This document shows positions 1-10,069 of a stretch of DNA of 64,000 nt, piece by piece (the stretch's first letter is position 1; every line of letters starts with the position of its first letter). The stretch is taken from positions 193,750,601-193,814,600 of the forward strand of contig CM047805.1 in assembly GCA_026214975.1 (NCBI GenBank), written 5' to 3'. The stretch comes from Gentiana macrophylla (taxonomy: Eukaryota; Streptophyta; Magnoliopsida; Gentianales; Gentianaceae). The position numbers and the translations under genes were made by a program. Below the pieces are notes generated by a model, which was not told the origin of the DNA, did not search any database, and worked only from the letters and a program-made list of their open reading frames with translations.

Positions 1-1500
1 GGGATACTTCGCATGGCTTGCGTCACACCTTTATCATATAAAGTGTTGTTTCCATTTTAGGAACACAATCTAATTGCTTATCCCAAAGATGGCATCCTTC
101 AAGAGAGAATCTGATTCTCTTTCAGACGACTTCTGAAACACCCTTCTGGTATTAATTGCTTCAATCCAATTGAAGATTAACTCCTAAGTAGCTCATCAAT
201 CTCATATTCATACTAGCTCAAACTTTTCGGGCTTTCCGAATTATGCACTTCACTGAGTAATTCTACTATTTCTAAAAATAGTCATAGAGATTAATAAACA
301 ATTATTTGCGGCATTAATTGTCACAAGCCAACAAACATCGGTATGTTTTGGCTTTTGACAATATTTCTAGATTTTACAACCTTTTCATGAAAGGGTATTT
401 TAGTCATCTTTAGATAAGATACGTATTACCCACATGATTCAGAATCATATGGTTCAACATCATCAGAATGACGTTTAATTACACACTTCCCTTCCAGGGA
501 GACTATGTCTAGAACAACCACATATATTAAGGATAACAGCCACACAAATTTTAGTTGAGATCTCATCACATATATCAACTATATAGTGACATCAATCTAG
601 TATGTTAGATTCAGTGACCTTCCAACTTTATCGGAATAACATTTATTCTTTACAATTGAATATATCTACTAAATCCTAACAAATAACTGAAAGTATGTTC
701 TTCATAAGAACCGGAACATAATAACATTTTTTTAGTTCCCTTATCAGTTTACTAGATCCAGAATATGGTAAGTGTCACAACGTTTGCTCATATCTACATT
801 TAATCTTTCTAATTTAATCACACTCGTAAGATATCATATATCTTAGACTCGACTTTGAACTTAGATAGATTTATCTCAGCTCACTTGCCTACAATAGAAA
901 CTTCAATAAGTTCTCTATTTAAGCACATGCCCTAACTTTCCTTTTAATCCTTTAGGCACTTGAAATGTTTCTTATTGTAATATTCATAAGACTTAAGAAA
1001 GACCACAAGAGCCATGTCTTTAATTTCCTTTCGCAAAGAAAATCTAAAGTTTATTAAATAGTTTGTTTAACCTTTTGAATCGTATTCAAAACATTGACTA
1101 TTTAATTAACCTTTAAGCAATAATAGAATTAAGTCGATACTTAAATCTTACAATTTTGAAAACAACCTTTCCAAAATTAGATGTGGTCATTATTATCCAG
1201 CTTTTGAATTAATTGTCATCGTATGACTGAATGATCATCTTGGATCGTATCCAACTAATTCGTTGAAACTTATTTCAAATGATTTAATCATATCATGAGC
1301 TTCCGCTTTCATCAATAATTAAAGCCTTGGAGTACTCCATCAAATATGTAGTCTCTAACTACTATAACGGGATTGCTCGTGTCATTGCTTATTTTAAAAG
1401 GATTAAAATTACTTAACCATACTTGAGAACATTTCTCAAAAGGTAACAGTCATAATTATGTTTTACTAATTGAGAATAAAACATAAACATAAAGTTGCTA
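1..1500 (-). other. Element A internal region, no coding sequence recognised
   Basis: AT-rich DNA on the internal side of A. Element B has its gag start codon at the corresponding place. Here all frames are broken by frequent stops and the longest frames (about 60-80 codons) match no domain I recognise. It may be a non-coding LARD-type interior or a very old coding region. Confidence 0.5.
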
Positions 1501-1670
1501 AAACTACAACATAAAAATGAAAATAAAATAGTGTTGTTGTTTATACACGCAAAATCAAAAATGGTCTTTTGGGTTATGATTTTGCTCCCACTAGTCAACT
1601 ACTCCCAATTGACTTTCAAGAACTTTTTCAAAATCTTTTAGTGGCTGGAATCCTATCTAGTTGACTCGAT

Positions 1671-1955
1671 CCCCGACGTGGGCCGATCGACCGGATCAAT
1701 TTTGACGGGTAGGTACTTCTTACCAATCGTGTCTAACGCGACTTCCAATGGTTTGACTAGTCAACTCTTTGACAATTCACATCGTCTATTTGATAGTCAA
1801 CTTTATGTCTCTAAAATCAGACGGTCCTGACGTGGGCCAATCACCGCAAGTTTCTTAGTCGAGTCGTAACCCAAGTATTCATGAGATCTCATAACGATCA
1901 TATCTCGATAATGACGATATACCCGAGATAGGTCAACTCCCGACGTGGGCCGATC
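1671..1955 (-). repeat. Three copies of a CCCGACGTGGGCCGATC-like motif in the A leader
   Basis: Copies lie at 1671-1688, 1826-1842 and 1938-1955, all in the same orientation. Each carries the core GACGTGGGCC, which contains the ACGT core bound by plant bZIP factors. Element B has three homologous motifs (20616-20633, 20726-20743, 20877-20894) in which the ACGT core is altered. The copies are embedded in otherwise aligned leader sequence, so the triplication predates the A/B split. A regulatory role is inferred. Confidence 0.6.
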
Positions 1956-2629
1956 AGTTGGATCCGAACAAGGGCTCTTCACTGTCACTATAATATTGGG
2001 AGACATATTATGACTCGATTTTTGTTGTGGGAGTAATTTTAAATTATTCACTTAATTAATTTCGAATTAATTCTCTTAATTAATTTATTACGGTCTCATC
2101 ATGTATATCTATCTCTATAGGCATACATCCTATACATTCATCTAGATCGTGCCTAGCTATGCATCTATCGTATCATATAAAATAAATACAAGCACAAAAT
2201 AAATAAATGCGTAAAGTAACCGGTATGATCACGGACTTTTCCTAGGTGCAGTTTCGAATACAAACTGACAAAACCGCGGGTCACAATCTAAAGGTAGCTG
2301 CAACCTCCAATAGGATCTTTAATGCACCATCTTGAATGGGATCTTTATTCTTCTTTCTTTGGTCTCCATCTTCTGATGCATTCGTGTTACATTTAATTCT
2401 ATCTAATAACATAAATACACCCACCGCACACGGGAGGAGCTAACGGGAATGGGATAAATGCAGAAAATAAACTAGGTCACGTTCTTCATAACGGCCTAGG
2501 ACAATTTTTAAACCAACAAAAAAAATTAAATCATTCACATCTATCCTATCGGTTGAGTCCATGATCAATCGGGGTCCATATAATCATATTATATCTACTA
2601 TATATAATCCATACAATAACATCTTATGA

Positions 2630-2938
2630 CGGGGAGAAGGGCATTCTTCTTTCACTTCCAATTTGAACTATAGAAGACAGAGAACCACCATTTATTTCAT
2701 GTTGATTTCCACTGATGTATTTATTTTTTGAGTAGGGTTTTTTTGGGAATGCATAGAGCGAGTACTCTTCCCTATGTGGTGGATTTTCCTACACTGGGTT
2801 TGCCACACATAGGGTTTAAGGAGGCAATGCTATGCATTCTATCACGTAAACTTGGGGCGGGCCGGGATATGTCGAATACTTTGTAGCTCTTTATTTCATC
2901 TTTTAATAAAATAAAATAAAGTTGCTTCAAAAAAAAAT
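2630..2938 (+). mobile_element. LINE-like 3' tail, 5'-truncated insertion
   Basis: A 309-bp insert ending in an A-rich tail (AATAAAATAAAATAAAG, then an A run) and flanked by the 9-bp duplication ATCTTATGA (2621-2629 and 2939-2947). The related leader at 63680-63710 passes straight through this site without the insert, so it serves as an empty-site allele. The TSD and poly-A tail fit target-primed reverse transcription of a truncated LINE. A SINE cannot be excluded because no reverse-transcriptase domain is present in so short a piece. Confidence 0.7.
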
Positions 2939-3237
2939 ATCTTATGAAAAAGATAAAATTAAAATTTAACTACTTGCGTCTTAATTAATCAATTAACATT
3001 TAATCTATTAAATAATTTTATCCAATCAATTAACTAATTAACATTTAATTAATTAAATGATTTTAATCGAAATAAAATTAATGATTAATTTTAAACCGAT
3101 TTTAATTTTAATTTTAATCAATTAGATCTATTCCAAAAATAAATCAAAATTAAAATTAGGCCACTTTTGTTTCTTTCCTTTTGATTCCTAATCAAAAGGG
3201 ATGCCTTTGGTTTTCTAAACCAAAAGTCATCTTCCTA

Positions 3238-3500
3238 AACCAAATTTAGTTTTGGCCTGGCCACATTCCAAAATCAAAATTTTGGAAGTGGCCTAGGCCT
3301 AGGCCTTTTACAAATCAAATATTTGAAAAAGGCCTAGGCCTATTCCAAATCAAATATTTGGAAAGGGCAAATAATTTTGGTTTAGGCCTGGCCACTTTCC
3401 AAAATCAAAATTTTAGAAGTGGCCTAGGCCTAGGCCTTTTACAAATCAAATATTTGAAAAGGGCCTAGGCCTATTCCAAATCAAAATTTGGAAAGGCCAA
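3238..3500 (-). repeat. Array of nested palindromes (two units of about 120 bp) in the A leader
   Basis: Two tandem units (about 3250-3366 and 3376-3497) share most of their sequence. Each has three perfect or near-perfect inverted repeats: GGCCAC...GTGGCC around a CCAAAATCAAAATTTTGG core, GGCCTTTT...AAAGGCC, and GGCCTATTCC...GGAAAGG. Further small palindromes (CCTTTTGATT/AATCAAAAGG) lie at 3176-3230. A reduced version is seen at 63900-64000 in another family member. The transcript leader downstream of the PBS would fold into a row of hairpins. Confidence 0.75.
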
Positions 3501-3649
3501 TATTATTTTAATGCCATGTGGCATCCCAGTGACCCAAACTATTTGAACCATTGGTTAGCCACATGACACAACTAAACAAAGGAGGAATTATCAATCACAA
3601 CTATGAACCATATTGAAACACAAAATACATAAAACAAAATTTAGGGATC

Positions 3650-3770
3650 CACCAAAAAGGCACCAGCCGACGTCGACCGCACCGGGAGGGAGCCGCCGCC
3701 ACCGGCGCAATTTCCGGTGGGGTGCCGCCGCCGATCGGCCGAGCACCCCAAAAGCCGCCCATTCTTTTTT
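3650..3770 (-). other. GC-rich block in the A leader
   Basis: About 120 bp of strongly GC-rich sequence (CCGCCGCCACCGG, GGTGCCGCCGCCGATCGG) in an otherwise AT-rich leader, 110-230 bp downstream of the PBS in the element's own direction. A 70-codon frame crosses it on the plus strand but shows no recognisable domain. I read it as structured leader sequence, not a gene. Confidence 0.4.
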
Positions 3771-3882
3771 TTCTTTTCGTGTATCATTTTGCGAATCAAA
3801 AATCTTTCATCTTTTAATTATGTGATTTAAACGATAAAATTAACTACGCAAAATAACATGCTTATTGCTTAAGCTCGAAGCT

Positions 3883-3895
3883 GGCTCTGATACCA
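3883..3895 (-). promoter_or_regulatory. Primer-binding site of element A (initiator-Met tRNA)
   Basis: On the minus strand the sequence is TGGTATCAGAGCC, one base after the LTR end. This is the standard complement of the 3' end of plant initiator-methionine tRNA used by most copia elements to prime minus-strand DNA synthesis. It fixes element A as minus-strand and 3897 as the inner LTR boundary. Confidence 0.9.
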
Positions 3896-4263
3896 CTGTT
3901 AGGAAATCTACGCGGGAACGCAGCGGAATTTAAAATTTATTTCCTATCGACCCAAGATCGACTTCGTTTAAGCAATAAGCAAATAAGCTAAAGACGGTGG
4001 TTACCTTGGTTGATCTAAAAGATCAACGCTTTGACCGTCTAAGGAGAGTAGTTCTGCATAGAGCCGCCCAAGTGTTCGGCCTCTACCGCTAGTCCACACG
4101 AATAGCCCGCCGAAATCCCATAATGGATTACTATTAGAAAACTCCGGTTGCTAGACCAGCCTTTTTCCCCTCTCTCCAACTCACTATAGGATACTCTCTA
4201 TTTTACACAAGAACTATGAACTCTTGCAATTGTGATGTACAAAAGAGCTTGACACCCACTTCC

Positions 4264-4271
4264 TTTATATA
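4264..4271 (-). promoter_or_regulatory. Putative TATA box of the A LTR
   Basis: Minus-strand TATATAAA inside a small palindrome, followed by sequence like that after the TATA box of the B LTR at 63132. It is in the 3' third of the LTR, as expected for the U3/R boundary of a copia LTR. No transcript start is directly visible. Confidence 0.55.
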
Positions 4272-7200
4272 AAGGAGGTGGCGCCCCAAGAGGTGTGGAG
4301 GAGAAGATAACATTTTTCCAATAAAATAAGGAAAATATATTTTATTAATTTATCTCATTTAATTTAATATCTTATATTAAATATTTCCAATATATTGTCA
4401 ATATCTTATATTGACTATCACTACAAGAAAAAGTGATTTTAATGAGGGGAATTTTATGACGGGAGGTAAATTTGGTCATTAAATAGTTGTTTTAATTATG
4501 CTAAAATAAATTGATGACAAAACATTATTTCCCGTCATTATTGATCCAGAATTCTCCTCATTATGTTATCAAAAAAATATTCCACTCATTATTGTAAATT
4601 CTTTTATTTTTTAAATGTTTATTTCCTATAATCTTAAAAAAAATATCTGTCTTTTGAAGGGAAAAAACCTTCTAATAATTAAACGTATATATGAAAAACA
4701 TTTCTTTCTCAAACATCTCCCCAACCCCAAATAGACGGATCCCCAAAATCAATCATCTTCGACCTAACCTCCGCCTTCTTCAGCCCTCCTTCGCCTTCTT
4801 CAATTATTTTCCGCCTTCTTTCACCTTTCTCCTCTCCGACAAGTCTTTCACCTTCCGGCAAGGCAGCACCTTTCATAGGAGTTGGACAAATAAGGAAGCT
4901 CCGATCTAGTTTTAGTTCTTCTTCCCCCCGTTCTATATCTTGATTTGGAATCCAGCGAGACGCGCAACGCCTTTCATCGGAGTTCCACAAATAAGGCAAG
5001 TCTAATCTTGTTGTAGCTCTTCTTCCCCGTTCTATAGCTAGATCTGGATTTCAGAGGTACAAGTTTCGTTTATACTGTCGTCCTAATTTTTTGAAATTAG
5101 ATAAATCGTTTTGTCGAAGCTTTACATCAAATTAATTGTTTCTGCTACTCCTTCAATCTATAAAACAATTTTGTGGTTTTATGTAAACATAAAAATTTGG
5201 CCATTTTTCGTTTTCAGTAAATTGATTTGTGCTATGTACCCATACAATCTTTTGAAGGATAGTAAAGAGCCATTATGCCTATTTTGTTAATACAATTGAA
5301 GTTGCGTATTCTTCTTTTATATCGCATCAGGTTTTTCGTACTGGGATGATTTTTTCTGGACAAACAGAAGGTATTTGTTGAATTTGACTTACATATAGCA
5401 CCTTGGTGTTGCAACACCAGGTTAGATTTTCTTTTAGCTTTATATTCTTTTGTGGTGGTGGTTTTGTTTTCTTACTCTTCAAATATGTTACAAATGAGAT
5501 AATCTTATAAGGATAGGGATACTCTTAGGAGGATGTTTAGTAACTAATGAGTAGAATAGGATGTTTTGCTTCTTAATCATGGTATATTCACATGTGCAAC
5601 TTGTCCGTATTCAAATGAGATTGCCTAAATACAGTTGGACAACGCAAAAGGTTTTTCATTTCATGAACTTTCTTGTGACATAATGTATGTTTTTCTTTTG
5701 AAATTTTGATGGTTCCCTCTGGTTTTTTAATTTCACTTGATATTCTAATTGTATATCATTGACTGTACAGCTAGAGCTGTCTTATTTGGATTTCACAGGA
5801 AGGTGCTCCTCCTCAGACCAACAATAAATCTTTATTTTACTCGGAACTTGTTTCTTTTCCTCTATGCATTCTCCAATAATTGTTGTTACCAATATATATG
5901 CAGATATACTATTGTGGTTTTCTAATTGGTAACTTCCTACGAGATGTAGTTAATTAAAACAATGGGAGCCGTGGAGTTAACTGCGGGACTCAAACTATAG
6001 TTCAAGTGATGCTTGATTTGTTTGCTTTATGGTTAAGTACTTAAAACTTTTACCATCAGATGTGTCCATGAATTTTACAACCATTGGAAATGATGCTTTT
6101 GGATCTGCCTGGTCTCCTATTCTTCTCAACAAATACTTTGTTTTATTTTGGGTCTTGTTATATTATCAGGTATATATTTACCTGCCCATGATACTCATAT
6201 ATAGTTGCTCATATGGATTCTGAATGATTTGTAACTGATTATATATCTGATTAAAGGCCAGAAGTCTTCCCATCGACAAACTTCGCTGGACCTATTTTTC
6301 AATAAATGGACTGGTATACATTGTCCAGGTATTTAGGTACCCAATCAATCAAGTGTTTGTCTCTTCGTTCTTAGCTGTGTTTATTTGGGTACTTAGCTCT
6401 GCACGTGTTGTTTTCTAGTAGATTTGCACCTGGATATACATAAGAGTCAGCCATAATCCTATTGCAGTCAATCGGTCAAGGCTAATATATTCAGGTCAAT
6501 GCTTTATCTTGATGTTTACAGTAATGGAAATGCCGGAGTTTATGCCCACTCATTGACATTATTGAAACTTTTTTTTTTCTTCTTTTGGATATTAGTCCAT
6601 AGGATGTAATGTTTTACTTTTTAGCAGGTATTTCCTTTTTTGATGCGCTTGCATTTTAGAAATTTATCTCCCTACATATCTTGTTTAAAGCTTTTGAATG
6701 TCCATACTTTGGGGAAAGGTAACTCCTTCTTCATTGGCTTAAATGCCCAAGTAACTAGAGTGTGTTTTATCTTGTGTATTGATTCTCATTCATTAGTTTT
6801 GTTGTTGTTCAGGACTATCTCTTCTCTCTAGATTCTTATTTTCCTGACAGACTGACACTTAGATTGGCTGCTATATGCGAGAGAAAAGTCCTATATTGGT
6901 GATAAACGTATATTACAAATTTAGCTGCTGTAGTAATTGTTATATTTTGCAACAACATAAAGTCTTCTTAGAATATGTTGAATAATGATAATGATGATTG
7001 ATCATGCAAATGTTGCAACTACATATAACTACTAGAATAAAATTGAACATTACATGTATGTAAGTGGAAAAAAATGGCCTACTCAGCATGGAGTTAATGG
7101 ATAGCTGAAGATTGGCCTGGCTAGTATTTTATGCATTGCTCATTATCAAATGAATAGTTCTTACGAATAGTTTAAGATTTTGTGAGATGATAATTTGGCA

Positions 7201-7691
7201 TGGTATAAAAGCAAGAGCTCTTAAAATCAAACATGTCTGAAGCATTGCAGCCTATATATGTGTTGCCAACGTATTTGGTGTATTTATTTACCTTTGTGTG
7301 TTATGTTTAGTCTGACCCTTTGTTCCTACTAATTTAATCTTTCTAGACATCTTGTAACTTATTATAATGCAAGTATGAGTTCCTTTGGTTTTGGATCTGA
7401 ATGTTGATGTTTCTAGTTGGTTATAAAATATTCCTTTTCTCTTAACGTGTACTACTAGTTCTATGAGACATGGGGTTAATATATATTATTAATATTTGTT
7501 TCATTGATTTAGTGCAGGTGGTTGGGAGCAAAAGGCTGAGTGTATGTCAATCAGATTTCTGTTTTTGAGGGGTAAGTCATATTTCTGTTTTTGTGTTTAC
7601 TATATTTTATTATATGGTCTGAAAGAGTAACGATGTGGGATGCTTATGTAGTGCAATGGACGAAGACATATCCAGGTTGAAAAGCATTCCC

Positions 7692-8018
7692 GCATTTACA
7701 CTTTCAACTGTTTTATAAAGTTAACTACTTTCTTTTTCCGAGCAATGTTTTTAACAACTAGAGAACTTCTTGCAACTGTCTTCCCATTGCATCTGGTATT
7801 GTATTACTTTGAAAATGGGGCTCACTCACATGTTCTTCATTGTTTTTTCCTCTTCTATTATGTGCTTGTGTAGAGTTCATGACTCGTTTGCCGTCTGAGT
7901 CTCATTTTGGTAGTTATATTGTCGTGTGCTCTGGTTTAGCCCCTTAATCTGGTTCACAATCAGCTTATTCTCATGGTTTCAAAAGGATCATTTTGCATCT
8001 CTGGTTTATCCCCTTTAT
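7692..8018 (+). repeat. Direct repeat copy 1 inside the CACTA element
   Basis: Starts CATTTACACTTTCAACTG and continues through GGGGCTCACTCACATGTTC and TTGTCGTGTGCTCTGG. It matches 8421-8744 over about 320 bp with scattered substitutions. It is part of the intron-like interior, and the copies are separated by about 400 bp. Confidence 0.8.
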
Positions 8019-8420
8019 TTGCTGTCCACTTTCAGATTCCTATATATTTTATGATACCCAAGGTTTGCTCTAATTTTCATCGGATAATTGGCTGTATAAT
8101 CTGTGATGGCCTAGAATCTGTCAAAGCGTGATGAGAATTCCTCCCTATTGTTTGTTAGAAGCAGCTATTAAAGATCTGGCGTTTACACAACAGGTTTTCA
8201 TAAGGTTATGTAGCTTTATAGAGGCCTGAAATTCCACGGTGGGTAAGTTATTAAGCCCACAAATACAACCTTTGAATTTGTTTATATTATGTCAGGTGGG
8301 AGAATCTTACATTACTCAAAGTTTATCATATTTTCCTCCCAAAAGAGCCATTTTGTCCAAGGTTTTGCAGTGCATTTACTCCCCATACAGGTATGTCATT
8401 TAGTTCAGCATGTTTACATG

Positions 8421-8744
8421 TATTTACACTTTCAACTATTTTATGGTGTTAATTGCATTCATTTTCCGAGCAATGGTTTTAACACATGGAGGACTTCTTG
8501 CAACTGTGTCTTCTTCTTATGGTACCGTATTACTTTGAAACGGGGGCTCACTCACATGTTCTTCATTATTTTAGCCTCTTCTATTATGTGCTTGTGTACG
8601 GTTGGTGACTTTGTTTTCTGTCGAAGTCTCATTTTGATAGTTATATTGTCGTGTGCTCTGGTTTAGCCCCTTGATCCTGATCACAATTAGCTTATTATCA
8701 TGTTTCTAAAAGGATCATGTTGCTTCTGGTTTAGCCTTTTTATT
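8421..8744 (+). repeat. Direct repeat copy 2 inside the CACTA element
   Basis: Second copy of the 7692-8018 segment in the same orientation. Shared landmarks are CTTCTTGCAACTGT, GGGGCTCACTCACATG and TATATTGTCGTGTGCTCTGG. The divergence shows an old internal duplication rather than an assembly echo. Confidence 0.8.
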
Positions 8745-9654
8745 GTATATCTTGTGATGCTAATATTTTATATATATGGGCCAATAGTGAGATTTGATTA
8801 ACCGGATTCTAGTATCTAAATATAATGTTTAAGCTCGGCTTCATGTTCTATTTTCTTAGCAGGACTACACCACGGATGCAATTAATGTAAACAAATTTCA
8901 TACTTCTATTCTTTGGAACAAAACTGTTGTTAATGGAAGGAATGGAATGGTTTTAAAAAGTGGTTCAATTGACCATATATTTATATATTACAATGATCAT
9001 GGTGACCCTGGATTGCTATGTCAGTACATGTACTTGTGTTACTTTTAGAATGGAATGTTGTGACCCATGGACTAATTGTTTTATTTGTCATAAATTAGGC
9101 ATTCCATCAGGCCATGACATTTATGCAAATGATCAGGTTAATGTTTTGAAGAAGAGACGCCGCGATCGAGACATATAAAAGATAGGTACTTCCTTATTAC
9201 ATCCCTTTTAGTTCGGCTTGCAACATTCAAAATTTAGTGTGATCCGATGGTTTCCTATGGATAAATTCAATAACTATATATGTTTTCTACTTGGAGGCTT
9301 GAGATTCCGGAAGCATCTTTGAGGGACTTTTACCGAACGACTTAAAACATTTATGATACTACAGCATGCAGAGACAAATATAGCTGGGAGACATATTATC
9401 TTGGCTTCTCTCCTACTCCTGAAGAATATGCGACATGACTAGGTGACTTGAATAATGCTGCCTAGATGAAGGATTTGTAAATTTCGCTCAAATCTTATTT
9501 TATACATGAATGTATGTGATGCTTTAATATTTTACCAGATAGTGACAAACCACTCTTTGAATTCTGTCTCATCCCATGAAAACCCATTCTTTCATGGTAT
9601 GTTTGATGAGGGTGGGTTATTTACAAAGAGCGGGATTTAGTGTGGGGCTAATAA

Positions 9655-9960
9655 CCCGATAATGACGGGATTTTGTTGTCATAAATTCATGATTAAATGA
9701 GGGCAAATGACCCTACAATGAGGGAACTTGTTGTCATTAGTTTGTGCATTAATGACGGGTAAATGGCCCTATAATGATGATTTTTTTGGTCATTAAATTG
9801 TGTTTTAGTGACGGGTAATTAACCTTATAATAACGCGAATAGTCGTCGTTAAAAAATATTAAGAATTTACGGTCGTTAATGTGAATTATAATTAACGGTA
9901 GCCATTTTTCATCATTGTGTATTAATAATTAATGACGGTAACCATTTTCTCATCATTGTT
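9655..9960. repeat. CACTA right subterminal repeat region
   Basis: Repeated short motifs of the form TAATGACGGG/TAAATGACCC/GACGGTAACC occur about every 30-60 bp (9660, 9690, 9755, 9810, 9875, 9935). The same motif family is found at 4455-4580 near the left end. This is the usual layout of binding sites for the CACTA-encoded TNPA-type protein. Confidence 0.65.
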
Positions 9961-10033
9961 TATTTTTAACTAGATCCGAGAGGCTATACCGGCTGGTCCA
10001 CAAGCGGGTGATGATGAGAAAATTTCCCTCATT

Positions 10034-10069
10034 ATTTTACACAAGAACTATGAGCTCTTGCAATTGTGA
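10034..10069 (+). repeat. 36-bp fragment of the host LTR inside the CACTA right end
   Basis: Matches LTR A positions 4200-4235 with one mismatch, in the same orientation. It is flanked on both sides by a GATGAGAAAAT sequence (10011-10020 and 10081-10090) belonging to the CACTA. It therefore looks like filler DNA, or a short template switch, placed within the transposon end. Confidence 0.7.

Larger units (their letters stand above)
4600..9600 (+). other. CACTA interior: intron-like, unidentified gene-like sequence
   Basis: Long T-rich tracts, few codons between stops, and many acceptor/donor-like joins (for example CAGGTATATA near 6168, AGCAGGTATT near 6624, CAGGTATGTC near 8389). Short open stretches (4691-4909, 6029-6170, 9098-9178) could be exons. 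The last ends in a basic peptide KKRRRDRDI and a stop. None resembles a family I know. It could be a decayed transposase locus or a transduplicated host gene fragment. There is no other gene in these 5 kb. Confidence 0.35.

Noticed and set aside
3238..3500. Repeat array with spacer-like intervals resembling a CRISPR
   Set aside because: The units are 120 bp, are palindromic along their whole length and lie in a retrotransposon leader of plant type. There are no constant repeats with unique spacers.
3883..3895. tRNA-like sequences at the primer-binding sites
   Set aside because: They match only the 12-18 bases complementary to tRNA 3' ends and have no cloverleaf around them; no tRNA gene is present.
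8289..8666. 125-codon plus-strand frame in the CACTA interior
   Set aside because: It overlaps the second direct repeat, is Phe/Leu/Cys-rich as expected from T-rich intron-like DNA, and the first repeat copy does not keep it open.
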